The position numbers and the translations under genes were made by a program. This document shows, piece after piece, positions 1-6,067 of a stretch of 6,067 bases of DNA (the stretch's first letter is position 1; each line of letters starts with the position of its first letter). Source of the stretch: Alphaproteobacteria bacterium (GTDB lineage Bacteria; Pseudomonadota; Alphaproteobacteria; UBA6615). The stretch is from contig JAURLR010000271.1 of NCBI GenBank assembly GCA_030831135.1, positions 1-6,067 of the forward strand. Reading direction: 5' to 3'. The notes beneath the pieces were generated by a model that saw only the letters and a program-made list of their open reading frames with translations, was not told where the DNA came from and did no database searches.

Positions 1-19
1 GAATTTTGGGGAAGACGTT

Positions 20-1642
20 ATGCGCGGACTCATCATGGACCAGCCGCTGCTGATTTCGAATCTGCTGCGGCATGCCGATTTCGTCTCGGGCGACCGGGAA
101 ATTGTCACACGCACGGTAGAAGGACCGATCCACCGGTACACCTATCACGACGCCCACCGGCGGGCGCGGCAATTGGCCAACGCCCTTATCGCGCTGGATG
201 TGAAGCTGGGGGACAGGGTTGCCACACTGGCCTGGAACACCCACCGGCATTTCGAGCTCTATTACGCCGCGTCAGGCATCGGTGCGATCACTCATACGCT
301 GAACCCGCGCCTGCATCCCTCGCAGATGACCTACATCATGAACCATGCCGAAGACGCCTATGTCTTCGTTGACCTGAACCTTGTGGGGCTGATCGAAGGG
401 ATCGAAAGCGAACTGAAGACACTGCGCGGTGTGGTGATCATGACCGATCGCGACCACATGCCCGAAACGACCCTCGCCAACGCCATCTGTTACGAAGAGC
501 TGGTAAACGGCCATTCCGATGACCTCGAATGGCCGGTTTTTGACGAAAACACAGCCTCTTCGCTTTGCTACACCTCCGGCACGACTGGAAACCCGAAGGG
601 CGCGCTTTACAGCCATCGGTCGACCATCCTGCATGCCTATGCCTCGGCCCTGCCCGACGTGCTCCATATGGGTGAGCGTGAGGTAATCCTTCCCGTGGTG
701 CCGATGTTCCATGTCAACGCCTGGGGTATTCCCTATGGCGCCACCATGGTGGGCGCAAAACTGGTCTTTCCCGGCCCCATGCTCGACGGGGCCAGCGTTC
801 ACGAACTTCTCGTTTCAGAAGGCGTCACCATGAGCGCCGGCGTGCCGACGGTCTGGCTCAACCTCCTCAAGCACTGGCGGGAAAGCGGCGACCGCGCCCC
901 GGCCCTCAAACGCACCATAATCGGCGGCTCCGCCTGCCCTGAATCCATGATCCGGGCCTTTCAGGAGGATTTCGGGGTCGAGGTCCGGCACGCCTGGGGC
1001 ATGACTGAAATGAGCCCGCTTGGCAGCGTCTCCATTCCAAAACCACGCATGGCCGATGACGGCGAGATCATGCGCAAGCAGATGAAGCAGGGACGCCCGG
1101 TCTATGGCGTCGAAATGCGGATCGTCGACGATCACGGCAAGGAGTTGCCCCATGACGGCAAGGCCTTCGGCATCCTTCAGGTCCGCGGACCCTGGATCAC
1201 CAGCGGCTACTTCAAGCTCGACAAATCCGACGCCCACGGCAAGGACGGTTGGTTCTCGACCGGCGATGTCGCCACCATCGATGCCGATGGTTATATGGAA
1301 GTGACGGACCGGGCCAAGGATGTCATCAAGTCCGGGGGCGAATGGATCGGCACCATCGAGATCGAGAACCAGGCCATGGGCCACCCGGACGTGGCGATGG
1401 CCGCCGTCATCGGTGTGCCACACCCGAAATGGGACGAACGCCCGTTGCTCATTGTGGTCCCTGCCACCGGAAAAAATCCGACCCATGCCGACATGACCAG
1501 ATATCTGGAGGGCCGGATCACCAAGTGGTGGATGCCCGACGATACGGTGCTGACCGACGCCTTGCCCATCGGGGCGACCGGCAAGGTCCTGAAAGCCAAA
1601 CTGCGCGAGCAATTCGGCAACCATAAATTGCCGACGGCGTGA
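20..1642 (+). CDS. Acyl-CoA synthetase (AMP-forming), fatty-acid / methylmercaptopropionate CoA ligase-like
   Basis: This enzyme activates a carboxylic acid with ATP to an acyl-adenylate and transfers it to coenzyme A in the cytoplasm. The 540-residue length is normal for the ANL superfamily. Visible motifs are the phosphate-binding loop [11 protein letters not shown] (184-194), WGMTE (326-330), STGD with the ribose-binding Asp416, the hinge-region [14 protein letters not shown] (430-443) with Arg431, and the C-terminal PIGATGK with the adenylation lysine Lys522. No key residue is missing. The N-terminus ([26 protein letters not shown]) resembles, from memory, DmdB-type 3-methylmercaptopropionyl-CoA ligases and medium/long-chain ligases, so acid specificity is open. 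No other dmd gene is visible in the window. The ATG at 20 is preferred because GGGGAAG (8-14) lies 5 bases upstream. An in-frame ATG at 35 lacks a clear ribosome binding site. Family is certain, substrate is not. Confidence 0.95.
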   Translation: MRGLIMDQPLLISNLLRHADFVSGDREIVTRTVEGPIHRYTYHDAHRRARQLANALIALDVKLGDRVATLAWNTHRHFELYYAASGIGAITHTLNPRLHPSQMTYIMNHAEDAYVFVDLNLVGLIEGIESELKTLRGVVIMTDRDHMPETTLANAICYEELVNGHSDDLEWPVFDENTASSLCYTSGTTGNPKGALYSHRSTILHAYASALPDVLHMGEREVILPVVPMFHVNAWGIPYGATMVGAKLVFPGPMLDGASVHELLVSEGVTMSAGVPTVWLNLLKHWRESGDRAPALKRTIIGGSACPESMIRAFQEDFGVEVRHAWGMTEMSPLGSVSIPKPRMADDGEIMRKQMKQGRPVYGVEMRIVDDHGKELPHDGKAFGILQVRGPWITSGYFKLDKSDAHGKDGWFSTGDVATIDADGYMEVTDRAKDVIKSGGEWIGTIEIENQAMGHPDVAMAAVIGVPHPKWDERPLLIVVPATGKNPTHADMTRYLEGRITKWWMPDDTVLTDALPIGATGKVLKAKLREQFGNHKLPTA

Positions 1643-1695
1643 CCCATCACCATCGACATGCCCGGACTTGATCCGAGGATCTCGACCGACTGAGC

Positions 1696-1760
1696 CCTCA
1701 TCCTGAGCCTGACGAAGGACGAGGGCGACAACCTCATACTTCGACAGGCTCAGCATGAGG
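1696..1760. repeat. Long hairpin, 29-base arms with 7-base spacer
   Basis: The arms at 1696-1724 and 1732-1760 are reverse complements at 25 of 29 positions, separated by GCGACAA. Each arm can also fold on itself: 1696-1703 pairs with 1717-1724 at 7 of 8 positions, and 1732-1740 with 1752-1760 at 8 of 9. In RNA or as a cruciform it can therefore form one long stem or two short ones. There is no T-run after either strand's stem, so it is not a classical intrinsic terminator, though it could stabilise the 3' end of the upstream CoA ligase message. Confidence 0.85.
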
Positions 1761-1790
1761 TTGTTGGATTCCATTTGCGTGTAGACATGG

Positions 1791-1813
1791 ATGCCCGGAT
1801 CATGTCCGGGCAT
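1791..1813. repeat. Perfect short palindrome in the nitroreductase leader
   Basis: The arms ATGCCCGGA (1791-1799) and TCCGGGCAT (1805-1813) are exact reverse complements around a 5-base centre TCATG. The hairpin ends 7 bases before the ribosome binding site of the nitroreductase gene. A degenerate copy in the opposite orientation sits at 1658-1680. If the message starts upstream, this stem would be in its 5' leader. A regulatory role is only a possibility, since identical-looking palindromes are dispersed through alphaproteobacterial genomes. Confidence 0.8.
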
Positions 1814-1820
1814 GACGACC

Positions 1821-1826
1821 GAGGAG
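1821..1826 (+). promoter_or_regulatory. Ribosome binding site deciding the nitroreductase start
   Basis: GAGGAG lies 8 bases before the ATG at 1835. The reading frame is open further upstream, to a TTG at 1775, but the extra 20 codons run through the palindrome at 1791-1813, have no ribosome binding site and encode repeat-derived residues. The ATG at 1835 is therefore the likely start. Confidence 0.8.
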
Positions 1827-1834
1827 CAGAAAGA

Positions 1835-2671
1835 ATGACAACCACCTCAACCATCGACGAACTGCTCCAGCTGCGTTTCGACGACGCCCCGCAGAATGTC
1901 TCTAGCGATGCCGACACCAGTCACTGGCTGCCTTTGGCCAACCACCAGTCCTGTCGCCTCTACACCGACCAGCCGGTGCCCCATGACCTGGTCCTGCAAC
2001 TCGCCGCACTTGCTCTGAGTTCACCAACCAAGAGCGATCTGCAGCAGCGCGATATCCTCATTGTCAGTGATCCGGAAAAGCGCGCCACGATCAACGCGCT
2101 CTTCCCCGGCAGTCCGTGGATCGCGGGGGCACCTGTCTTTCTGGTGTTCTGCGGCAACAACCGGCGTCTGCGGCAGATCAGCGAACGGGCCGACATCCCG
2201 TTCGAGAACGATCATCTCGATGCCTTCTTCAATGCTGCGGTGGACGCCGGGATCGCGTTGGGGGCTTTCGTGAATGCCGCCGATGCCGCGGGGCTGGCCA
2301 CCTGCCCGATCAGCACGATCCGTGACCATCTGGAGGTCGTGAACGAGCTTCTGGAGCTGCCGGACTGGGTGTTCCCCGTCGCAGGGATGACCCTGGGATG
2401 GCCGGCACGGACACCGCGAATCAACCTGCGCCTGCCGCTCGCCGCAACGGTCCACACGGACACCTACAACGAGGCCGTGCAGCAAGATGCAATCAAGGCC
2501 TATGACTTGCGTCGTATGGAACTGCGTCCATATGGGTCACAGCGCAACCCGGAACGCTTCGGATCACGTGACCCCTACACCTGGTCCGACGACAAGGCGC
2601 GCCAGTACAATGAACCCCAGCGCACGGATTTCGGTGCCTATATCCGAGGCAAGGGCTTCAAACTGGATTAG
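1835..2671 (+). CDS. NfsA-like nitroreductase / NAD(P)H-dependent flavin oxidoreductase
   Basis: This is a 278-residue FMN-dependent oxidoreductase of the nitroreductase fold, probably a cytoplasmic homodimer that uses NAD(P)H to reduce nitroaromatics, quinones, flavin or an unknown native substrate. The N-terminal segment NHQSCRLYTDQPV (36-48) corresponds to the FMN-phosphate-binding HRSxRxYxDxPV block of NfsA-type enzymes. The usual His-Arg-Ser is replaced here by His-Gln-Ser, with Arg41 kept. SSPTKSDLQ (62-70) matches the SPTSSNLQ block. AAVDAGIALGAFVNAADAAGLATCPI (134-159) and FPVAGMTLGWPARTPRINLRLP (180-201) followed by VHTDTY (206-211) match the second half of the NfsA/Frp group. The C-terminal 60 or so residues are polar and end in a FGAYIRGKGF segment. 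The gene stands alone between two repeat-filled gaps and converges with the hyu/SDR set. Family is firm. The physiological substrate is unknown. Confidence 0.92.
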   Translation: MTTTSTIDELLQLRFDDAPQNVSSDADTSHWLPLANHQSCRLYTDQPVPHDLVLQLAALALSSPTKSDLQQRDILIVSDPEKRATINALFPGSPWIAGAPVFLVFCGNNRRLRQISERADIPFENDHLDAFFNAAVDAGIALGAFVNAADAAGLATCPISTIRDHLEVVNELLELPDWVFPVAGMTLGWPARTPRINLRLPLAATVHTDTYNEAVQQDAIKAYDLRRMELRPYGSQRNPERFGSRDPYTWSDDKARQYNEPQRTDFGAYIRGKGFKLD

Positions 2672-2681
2672 ACAGAAACAA

Positions 2682-2779
2682 CTTCGTCACTCCCGCGAAG
2701 GCGGGAGTCCATTGTCGCTGGTGCCAAACCGCACAACCGCCTGAGTTAATGGGTTCTCGCCTTCGCGGGAACGACGAAG
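2682..2779. repeat. Inverted pair of TCCCGCGAAGGCG palindromes between convergent genes
   Basis: The arms at 2682-2703 and 2758-2779 are reverse complements at 20 of 22 positions, separated by 54 bases. The left arm contains its own exact hairpin: ACTCCCGC (2689-2696), loop GAAG, GCGGGAGT (2701-2708). The core resembles the TCCCGCGAAxGCGGGA repeat widely dispersed in alphaproteobacteria. The pair fills most of the space between the convergent nitroreductase and dehydrogenase genes, where it could help end or protect both transcripts. No T-run follows either stem, so it is not called a terminator. Confidence 0.8.
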
Positions 2780-2781
2780 CA

Positions 2782-2800
2782 TGGTAGGCAACCCCTACCA
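2782..2800. repeat. Small hairpin overlapping the dehydrogenase stop codon
   Basis: TGGTAGG (2782-2788) and CCTACCA (2794-2800) are exact complements around a 5-base loop. On the minus strand the stem contains the TAG stop (2795-2797) of the short-chain dehydrogenase. It may be a chance structure or part of the transcript end of the minus-strand gene set. There is no T-run. Confidence 0.5.
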
Positions 2801-3556
2801 GACGCTCCAGCCGGCATCGACGATGATGGTTTCACCGTGGATCATCCGGGAATCCTCGGTTGCGAGGAACACCGCTGTGCCTGTCATGTCGTCGGGGTCG
2901 ATGAAGTCGATGCCCGTCGGCGTCATGGTACGCATCAGCTGCATGTATTCCTCGTTGCCCGGACCGCGCAGATGCGCATTCAGCGGTGTTGCCACATTGC
3001 CCGGCGCGATGGAGTTTACGTTGATCTTCTCCTTGCCCAGTTCGGCAGCCAGCGCACGCGTCATGTTGACCACGCCGCCCTTGGATGCGCAGTAGCCCGG
3101 GCAGTTCGGAAATGCGCCGGTCCCGGCAATCGAGGAGATGTTCACGACCTTGCCGCCGCCATTCTCGCGGAAATGCGGCACCAGGGTCTTGATCATGAAG
3201 AAATAACCCTTGAGGTTCAGGTCGAGCTGTTCGTCCCAGATTTCCTCGGTGGTTTCCATCACAGGAACGGTGCGGAAAACACCAGCATTGTTTACCAGAA
3301 TATCGACGCGGCCGAATTCAGCGATCACATCAGCAATCAGTTTTTCGATATTGGCCACTTTCGAGACGTCAGCCTTGAAAGCTTTGCCCTTGCCGCCCGC
3401 ATCCTCGATTTCCTTGATGATGCCAGCCGCACCTTCGTCATTGCTCTTGTACACGGTTGCCACGGTGGCGCCTTCGGACGCATAGCGTTTCGCAATCGCG
3501 GCCCCGATACCCACAGAACCGCCTGTCACGATCGCAATCTTGCCTTCCAGTCTCAT
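2795..3556 (-). CDS. Short-chain dehydrogenase/reductase (classical SDR, FabG-like)
   Basis: This is a 253-residue NAD(P)-dependent oxidoreductase of the classical SDR family, acting on an alcohol/ketone pair. All family motifs are present: the cofactor loop TGGSVGIG (11-18), Asp63-Val64, NNAG (79-82), the catalytic Asn104 in LDLNLKG, Ser132, Tyr145 and Lys149 (YCASK), and the APG turn (174-176). The region after the second strand reads VYKSN rather than ending in an acidic residue. This favours NADP(H), but is an inference. The C-terminal FLATEDSRMIHGETIIVDAGWSVW end is typical. The chosen ATG at 3556 has AGGAG at 3564-3568, 7 bases upstream. The frame stays open to 3652 inside the HyuB coding region, but that extension has no SDR-like residues. 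It lies 25 bases after the HyuB stop, so it is probably the last gene of that operon. Substrate is unknown. Confidence 0.94.
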   Translation of the reverse strand: MRLEGKIAIVTGGSVGIGAAIAKRYASEGATVATVYKSNDEGAAGIIKEIEDAGGKGKAFKADVSKVANIEKLIADVIAEFGRVDILVNNAGVFRTVPVMETTEEIWDEQLDLNLKGYFFMIKTLVPHFRENGGGKVVNISSIAGTGAFPNCPGYCASKGGVVNMTRALAAELGKEKINVNSIAPGNVATPLNAHLRGPGNEEYMQLMRTMTPTGIDFIDPDDMTGTAVFLATEDSRMIHGETIIVDAGWSVW

Positions 3557-3581
3557 TTTCTCTCTCCTGTATCCTGAATTT

Positions 3582-5336
3582 CTAGTTACGCAATTCAGCC
3601 GTGCGCGCCGCGTCGACCGAAAGGTCCTCGGCAATCGCCACAGCATAGACATCTTCGGCGCGTTGGCGTGAGATCAGGCCCTCGCGCACATCCTTGAGCA
3701 CCCGTTCCGGGTCACGCGTACGCGGGTCACCATAGCCGCCCCCGCCCTGGGCAATCGAGACAAGCGTTTCACCATTCCGGATCGGAACAATCGAACACTG
3801 GTCGAGTGATTCGAGCGCCTTGTTGTGGGTCCGCCGGAACTGGTTAGACCGGGCAGACGACAGCCCCCCGCGCGCGCCCTGCGGCACATGAATATTCCCG
3901 TCATGGACAAAACCCGCTTCCATCTGGCAATCGACCGGGCCGAACTCCACCTCGATCCCCGGTGCGCCCCGGTACCGTCCGGCACCCTCGCTGTCCGGAA
4001 TCAACCGCCGGGTGTGGACATGGATCGGTGTGTAGACCTCGTCCAGTTCCACGGAATCGATGAAACACATGCCGCCATTCCCGACATGCAGCATGGTCAG
4101 CCAGGCATCCTGATGGGGTGCCCCGGCGCCTGCCGTGTGCCCCAGAAAAAGCTGGTTCACATAGGGTTTGCCGTTGCGCGGGTCATGGCCCGAGACCACG
4201 GCCGTGGAAGGCGGGCAGAAGCAACCGACCTCGCCCATGCCGAACCCGTCGCCCAGTTCGGCCATCGCCCGCTGGGTAGCCGATGTGATCCGGTCGGCCA
4301 GATTGGTGGTCGACGCCGAACAGCTGATCGGGTGCCGCGGTATCCCGACAACCCCGGCATCCTTGAGCTTGAGTTCGATGCGCCGCAGCGATCCGGCATT
4401 CTTGGGCACGGTGTGATCGATGGAATTGAAAACCCCAATATAGGCTGCTGTCCGGGTGCAGGATTCCGACACGTTCAGCCCGCAATTCATCTGGTCGGCA
4501 TTGTCGAGCAGATCGACCTCGATACGTCCGGCCTCCGGGTCCACCGAGACTTTCGACGTGACCGTGATACCTTCTTCGGGCGTCCCGGGAATGGCGTCAT
4601 GGGTGGACTGCGCTGACGCCTCCCCCTTCGGAATATCCCCGATGGCATCGGCCATGCGTTTTTCGGAATATTCGAACCACTGTCCGGTAAAGGCGTGCAG
4701 CGTCTCCCAGCCGACCTCCTTGCCCAGGGCGAGCAATTCACGTTCGCCGATCAGGGCCGAGCCCAGCATGGCCAGGAAATCGCCGTGCCATTGCTCGGGC
4801 ACCCGGATGCGCAGCTGGCACATCCGTACGATATCCTCGACGGTCTCATAGTTTTTGAGCACCTGAACCGCCGGGAAGATCAGGGCGCCTTCCTCGTAAA
4901 CGTCGCGCGCCGTACCGTGATAGGTGGTCGGGATGGAGTTTCCGATATCCGCCTGATGGGCTTTCGCCAGCACCGTGAAATGATGCACGCCGTCATCATC
5001 GATCACCGGCATGATGATCGTATGGTCGGCCGGGTGCGAACAGCCGTGATAGGGCGAGTTGTGCAGAAAGGCGTCACCCTTCTTGAGGACGGGATGAAAC
5101 TCCTTCATGGACCGGGCCATGATATCGGGTCCGGAGAGCACATGGATCGGCAGACTCTCGGCCACCGCAAGAAGGTCGCAGTCTGCGGTCAGGATGCAGC
5201 AGGAAAAGTCCTTGGCACGGTTCAGGACACCGGACCGTCCGGTCCGCAAAAGCGTGTTGCCCATCTTGGACGAAATGCCCTCGAACCGGTTGGCGAGAAT
5301 GGCGAGCTGCGCCCCATCGAGTTGCTTTGCTGTCAT
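3582..5336 (-). CDS. hyuB: Hydantoinase B / oxoprolinase family subunit (HyuB-like)
   Basis: This is a complete 584-residue HyuB-family subunit. With HyuA it would form an ATP-dependent cytoplasmic complex that hydrolyses a cyclic amide (N-methylhydantoin, 5-oxoproline, lactam) or, in related carboxylases, carboxylates a ketone. Family blocks run in order: an N-terminal AxxLxxRFEGISSKMGNTL segment, RAKDFSCCI (40-48), LHNSPYHG (91-98) with SHPADHT (100-106), AKAHQADIG (124-132), VYEEGALIFP (146-155), RMCQLRIRVPEQWHGDF (171-187), PKNAGSLRRIEL (311-322), LIPDSEGAGRYRGAPGIEVEF (445-465) and the C-terminal GGGGYGDP (531-538) with RDPERVLKDVREGLIS (541-556). His101, Asp104, His127 and Asp130 are in the places where relatives carry metal ligands. 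Many family members read NDPY where this one has NSPY. The start has GGAG (5345-5348) 8 bases upstream. The symbol is a family label. The true substrate is not determined. Confidence 0.93.
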   Translation of the reverse strand: MTAKQLDGAQLAILANRFEGISSKMGNTLLRTGRSGVLNRAKDFSCCILTADCDLLAVAESLPIHVLSGPDIMARSMKEFHPVLKKGDAFLHNSPYHGCSHPADHTIIMPVIDDDGVHHFTVLAKAHQADIGNSIPTTYHGTARDVYEEGALIFPAVQVLKNYETVEDIVRMCQLRIRVPEQWHGDFLAMLGSALIGERELLALGKEVGWETLHAFTGQWFEYSEKRMADAIGDIPKGEASAQSTHDAIPGTPEEGITVTSKVSVDPEAGRIEVDLLDNADQMNCGLNVSESCTRTAAYIGVFNSIDHTVPKNAGSLRRIELKLKDAGVVGIPRHPISCSASTTNLADRITSATQRAMAELGDGFGMGEVGCFCPPSTAVVSGHDPRNGKPYVNQLFLGHTAGAGAPHQDAWLTMLHVGNGGMCFIDSVELDEVYTPIHVHTRRLIPDSEGAGRYRGAPGIEVEFGPVDCQMEAGFVHDGNIHVPQGARGGLSSARSNQFRRTHNKALESLDQCSIVPIRNGETLVSIAQGGGGYGDPRTRDPERVLKDVREGLISRQRAEDVYAVAIAEDLSVDAARTAELRN

Positions 5337-5344
5337 GATCTTTG

Positions 5345-5356
5345 CTCCAACTCCTA
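5345..5356 (-). promoter_or_regulatory. HyuB ribosome binding region overlapping the HyuA stop codon
   Basis: On the minus strand the HyuA stop TAG (5354-5356) overlaps AGGAG (5351-5355), followed by a second GGAG (5345-5348) placed 8 bases before the HyuB ATG. Ribosomes ending HyuA stop on the HyuB initiation region, so translational coupling and balanced subunit synthesis are likely. This is inferred from spacing only. Confidence 0.65.
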
Positions 5357-6067
5357 GGGTCGCATCAGGAGGCTGCCGGATGCCGTTCGCTCAAAACCGG
5401 TCGCGCTATCGGCGATCACGGTTGTAAACGGGGATTCGATGATCGCCGGCCCCATATGCTGCTTGCCTGATTCCATGGCTTCGAAGTCATAGAGGGTCGC
5501 CTCGACCGTCCCCTCACCCGCGAAATAGACCTTTCGGGTGCCCGACACATCGTGACCCTTTCCTGCGGCCAGGCGCCCGGGGCCGCCCGCACGCAGGGCG
5601 CAGCGTGCGGTTGCCGTCCAGCCCACATACTCGATGACCGAGCCGGGATCACGAACCGCGAAAATCCGCTCATGCATCGCATGAAAGGCTTCGTTGAGCG
5701 CGTCGAGTTGGTCATCATCGCTGAACCGGTCAAAGGGCAAGGGCACCTCGATTTCCCAGACCTGCGAGGCATAACGCGCCTCAACGGCAAATTCGATCTC
5801 CGACGAAACCGCGTTCGAGCCCGGACCATCGATGAAGGCCTGCGCTTCGGCCCGCAAACCATCGAGGGTCAGGTTCACGCTGTCGCGGTCAAACCCGTCC
5901 GAGGTGGTGAAAAAGGTCGCGCGGTATTCGTTCGACAAGTCCGACATCAAGGCCCCCGCGGCACTCAGCCCCGCGCCGGTTTCGGGGATCAGAAGCGTCG
6001 GGCAGCCCAGCCGGCGGGCGATATAGATCGAGTTCAGCCCGGCAGCACCGCCGCCGCCGATCAGCAC
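5354..6067 (-). CDS. hyuA: Hydantoinase A / oxoprolinase family subunit (HyuA-like), C-terminal part
   Basis: The last 237 codons of a HyuA-family protein are present. The frame is open at the right edge, so the start lies outside the window. The GTG codon at the edge is internal. Family members are about 650-700 residues, so roughly two thirds are missing. HyuA is the subunit with an actin-like ATPase fold that phosphorylates the substrate in the ATP-dependent hydantoinase/5-oxoprolinase reaction. The fragment begins with the phosphate-binding LIGGGGAAGLNSIYIARRLG (2-21), then PETGAGLSAAGALMSDL (28-44), the conserved ARYASQVWEIEVPLP block (98-112) and FHAMHERIFAV (128-138). It ends with the C-terminal domain containing GPAIIESPFTTVI (206-218) and a GSLLM strand. 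It is 17 bases upstream of the HyuB gene, as expected for a two-subunit enzyme. The symbol is a family label, and substrate cannot be inferred from this part. Confidence 0.9.
   Translation of the reverse strand: MLIGGGGAAGLNSIYIARRLGCPTLLIPETGAGLSAAGALMSDLSNEYRATFFTTSDGFDRDSVNLTLDGLRAEAQAFIDGPGSNAVSSEIEFAVEARYASQVWEIEVPLPFDRFSDDDQLDALNEAFHAMHERIFAVRDPGSVIEYVGWTATARCALRAGGPGRLAAGKGHDVSGTRKVYFAGEGTVEATLYDFEAMESGKQHMGPAIIESPFTTVIADSATGFERTASGSLLMRP

Larger units (their letters stand above)
1658..1813. repeat. Nested inverted-repeat element between the CoA ligase and nitroreductase genes
   Basis: The gap between the two plus-strand genes is mostly one symmetrical element. Its outer arms are 1658-1680 and 1791-1813, which match in opposite orientation at 20 of 23 positions. 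Between them, off centre, lies a second inverted repeat (1696-1724 against 1732-1760). The layout looks like two common alphaproteobacterial palindrome families inserted in one place. The element has no coding potential of its own. Minus-strand translation through it gives only the repetitive peptides typical of such palindromes. Whether it acts in mRNA stability, termination or nowhere cannot be read from the sequence. Confidence 0.8.

Noticed and set aside
1696..1760. Intrinsic terminator after the CoA ligase gene
   Set aside because: The stem is long, but no T-run follows on either strand, and the sequence looks like a dispersed repeat. It is listed as a repeat only.
1761..1787. Possible promoter for the nitroreductase gene (TTGTTG with TAGACA)
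   Set aside because: The spacing is about 15 bases and the -10-like box is poor. Such matches occur by chance in this region, so no promoter is called.
815..1813. Long minus-strand open frame (332 codons) opposite the CoA ligase gene
   Set aside because: Its first residues come from the intergenic palindromes (peptides such as MPGHDPGI, LSLSKYE and LRQAQDEG, which recur wherever these repeats are translated). The rest is the antisense shadow of the CoA ligase and shows no family motif.
1658..1813. CRISPR array or insertion-sequence remnant
   Set aside because: There are only paired inverted copies without regular spacers, no transposase fragment and no target-site duplication that I can see.
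2837..3577. Plus-strand open frame of 246 codons opposite the dehydrogenase gene
   Set aside because: It is a shadow of the SDR, rich in His and Arg, with no domain motif. The opposite strand has every SDR catalytic residue and a good ribosome binding site.
3557..3652. N-terminal extension of the dehydrogenase (32 codons)
   Set aside because: The extension overlaps the end of the HyuB gene in another frame and has no SDR-like sequence. The start at 3556 has AGGAG at the right distance.
3825..4616. Plus-strand open frame of 263 codons opposite the HyuB gene
   Set aside because: The composition is that of antisense high-GC DNA, with no recognisable motif, while HyuB on the other strand is complete and well conserved.

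Overview
The window looks like a piece of a high-GC alphaproteobacterial chromosome. The evidence is the gene types and two kinds of intergenic palindrome: copies built on ATGCCCGGA/TCCGGGCAT and CCTCAT..CTGAGCCTG.CGAAG, and a copy built on TCCCGCGAAGGCG. I know repeats of this look as common dispersed elements in alphaproteobacterial genomes. The assignment to that class is an inference, and I cannot name a genus. There are no RNA genes, insertion sequences, CRISPR arrays, phage genes or origin-like sequences.

Left part, plus strand. A complete acyl-CoA synthetase (20-1642, ANL superfamily, closest in feel to fatty-acid or 3-methylmercaptopropionate CoA ligases) is followed by a 192-base gap (1643-1834). 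That gap is almost filled by a nested inverted-repeat element (1658-1813). A complete NfsA-like nitroreductase/flavin reductase follows (1835-2671), with its ribosome binding site just beyond the repeat.

Middle. The nitroreductase converges with a minus-strand gene set. The 123-base gap (2672-2794) carries a second repeat pair (2682-2779) and a small hairpin (2782-2800) that overlaps the stop codon of the converging gene.

Right part, minus strand, read from right to left. The 3' end of a HyuA-family hydantoinase/oxoprolinase subunit (5354-6067, 5' end outside the window) is followed after 17 bases by a complete HyuB-family subunit (3582-5336). After 25 bases more comes a classical short-chain dehydrogenase (2795-3556). 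The tight spacing and shared strand suggest one operon.

How they may work together. HyuA and HyuB normally form a complex that uses ATP to open a cyclic amide (hydantoin, 5-oxoproline, lactam) or, in carboxylase relatives, to carboxylate a ketone. The dehydrogenase could supply or consume a ketone/alcohol intermediate. The CoA ligase would fit activation of a resulting acid, but it lies on the other strand behind another gene, so that link is weak. The substrate cannot be read from the sequence. I see ordinary catabolic accessory genes and ordinary dispersed repeats here, and no convincing previously undescribed system.
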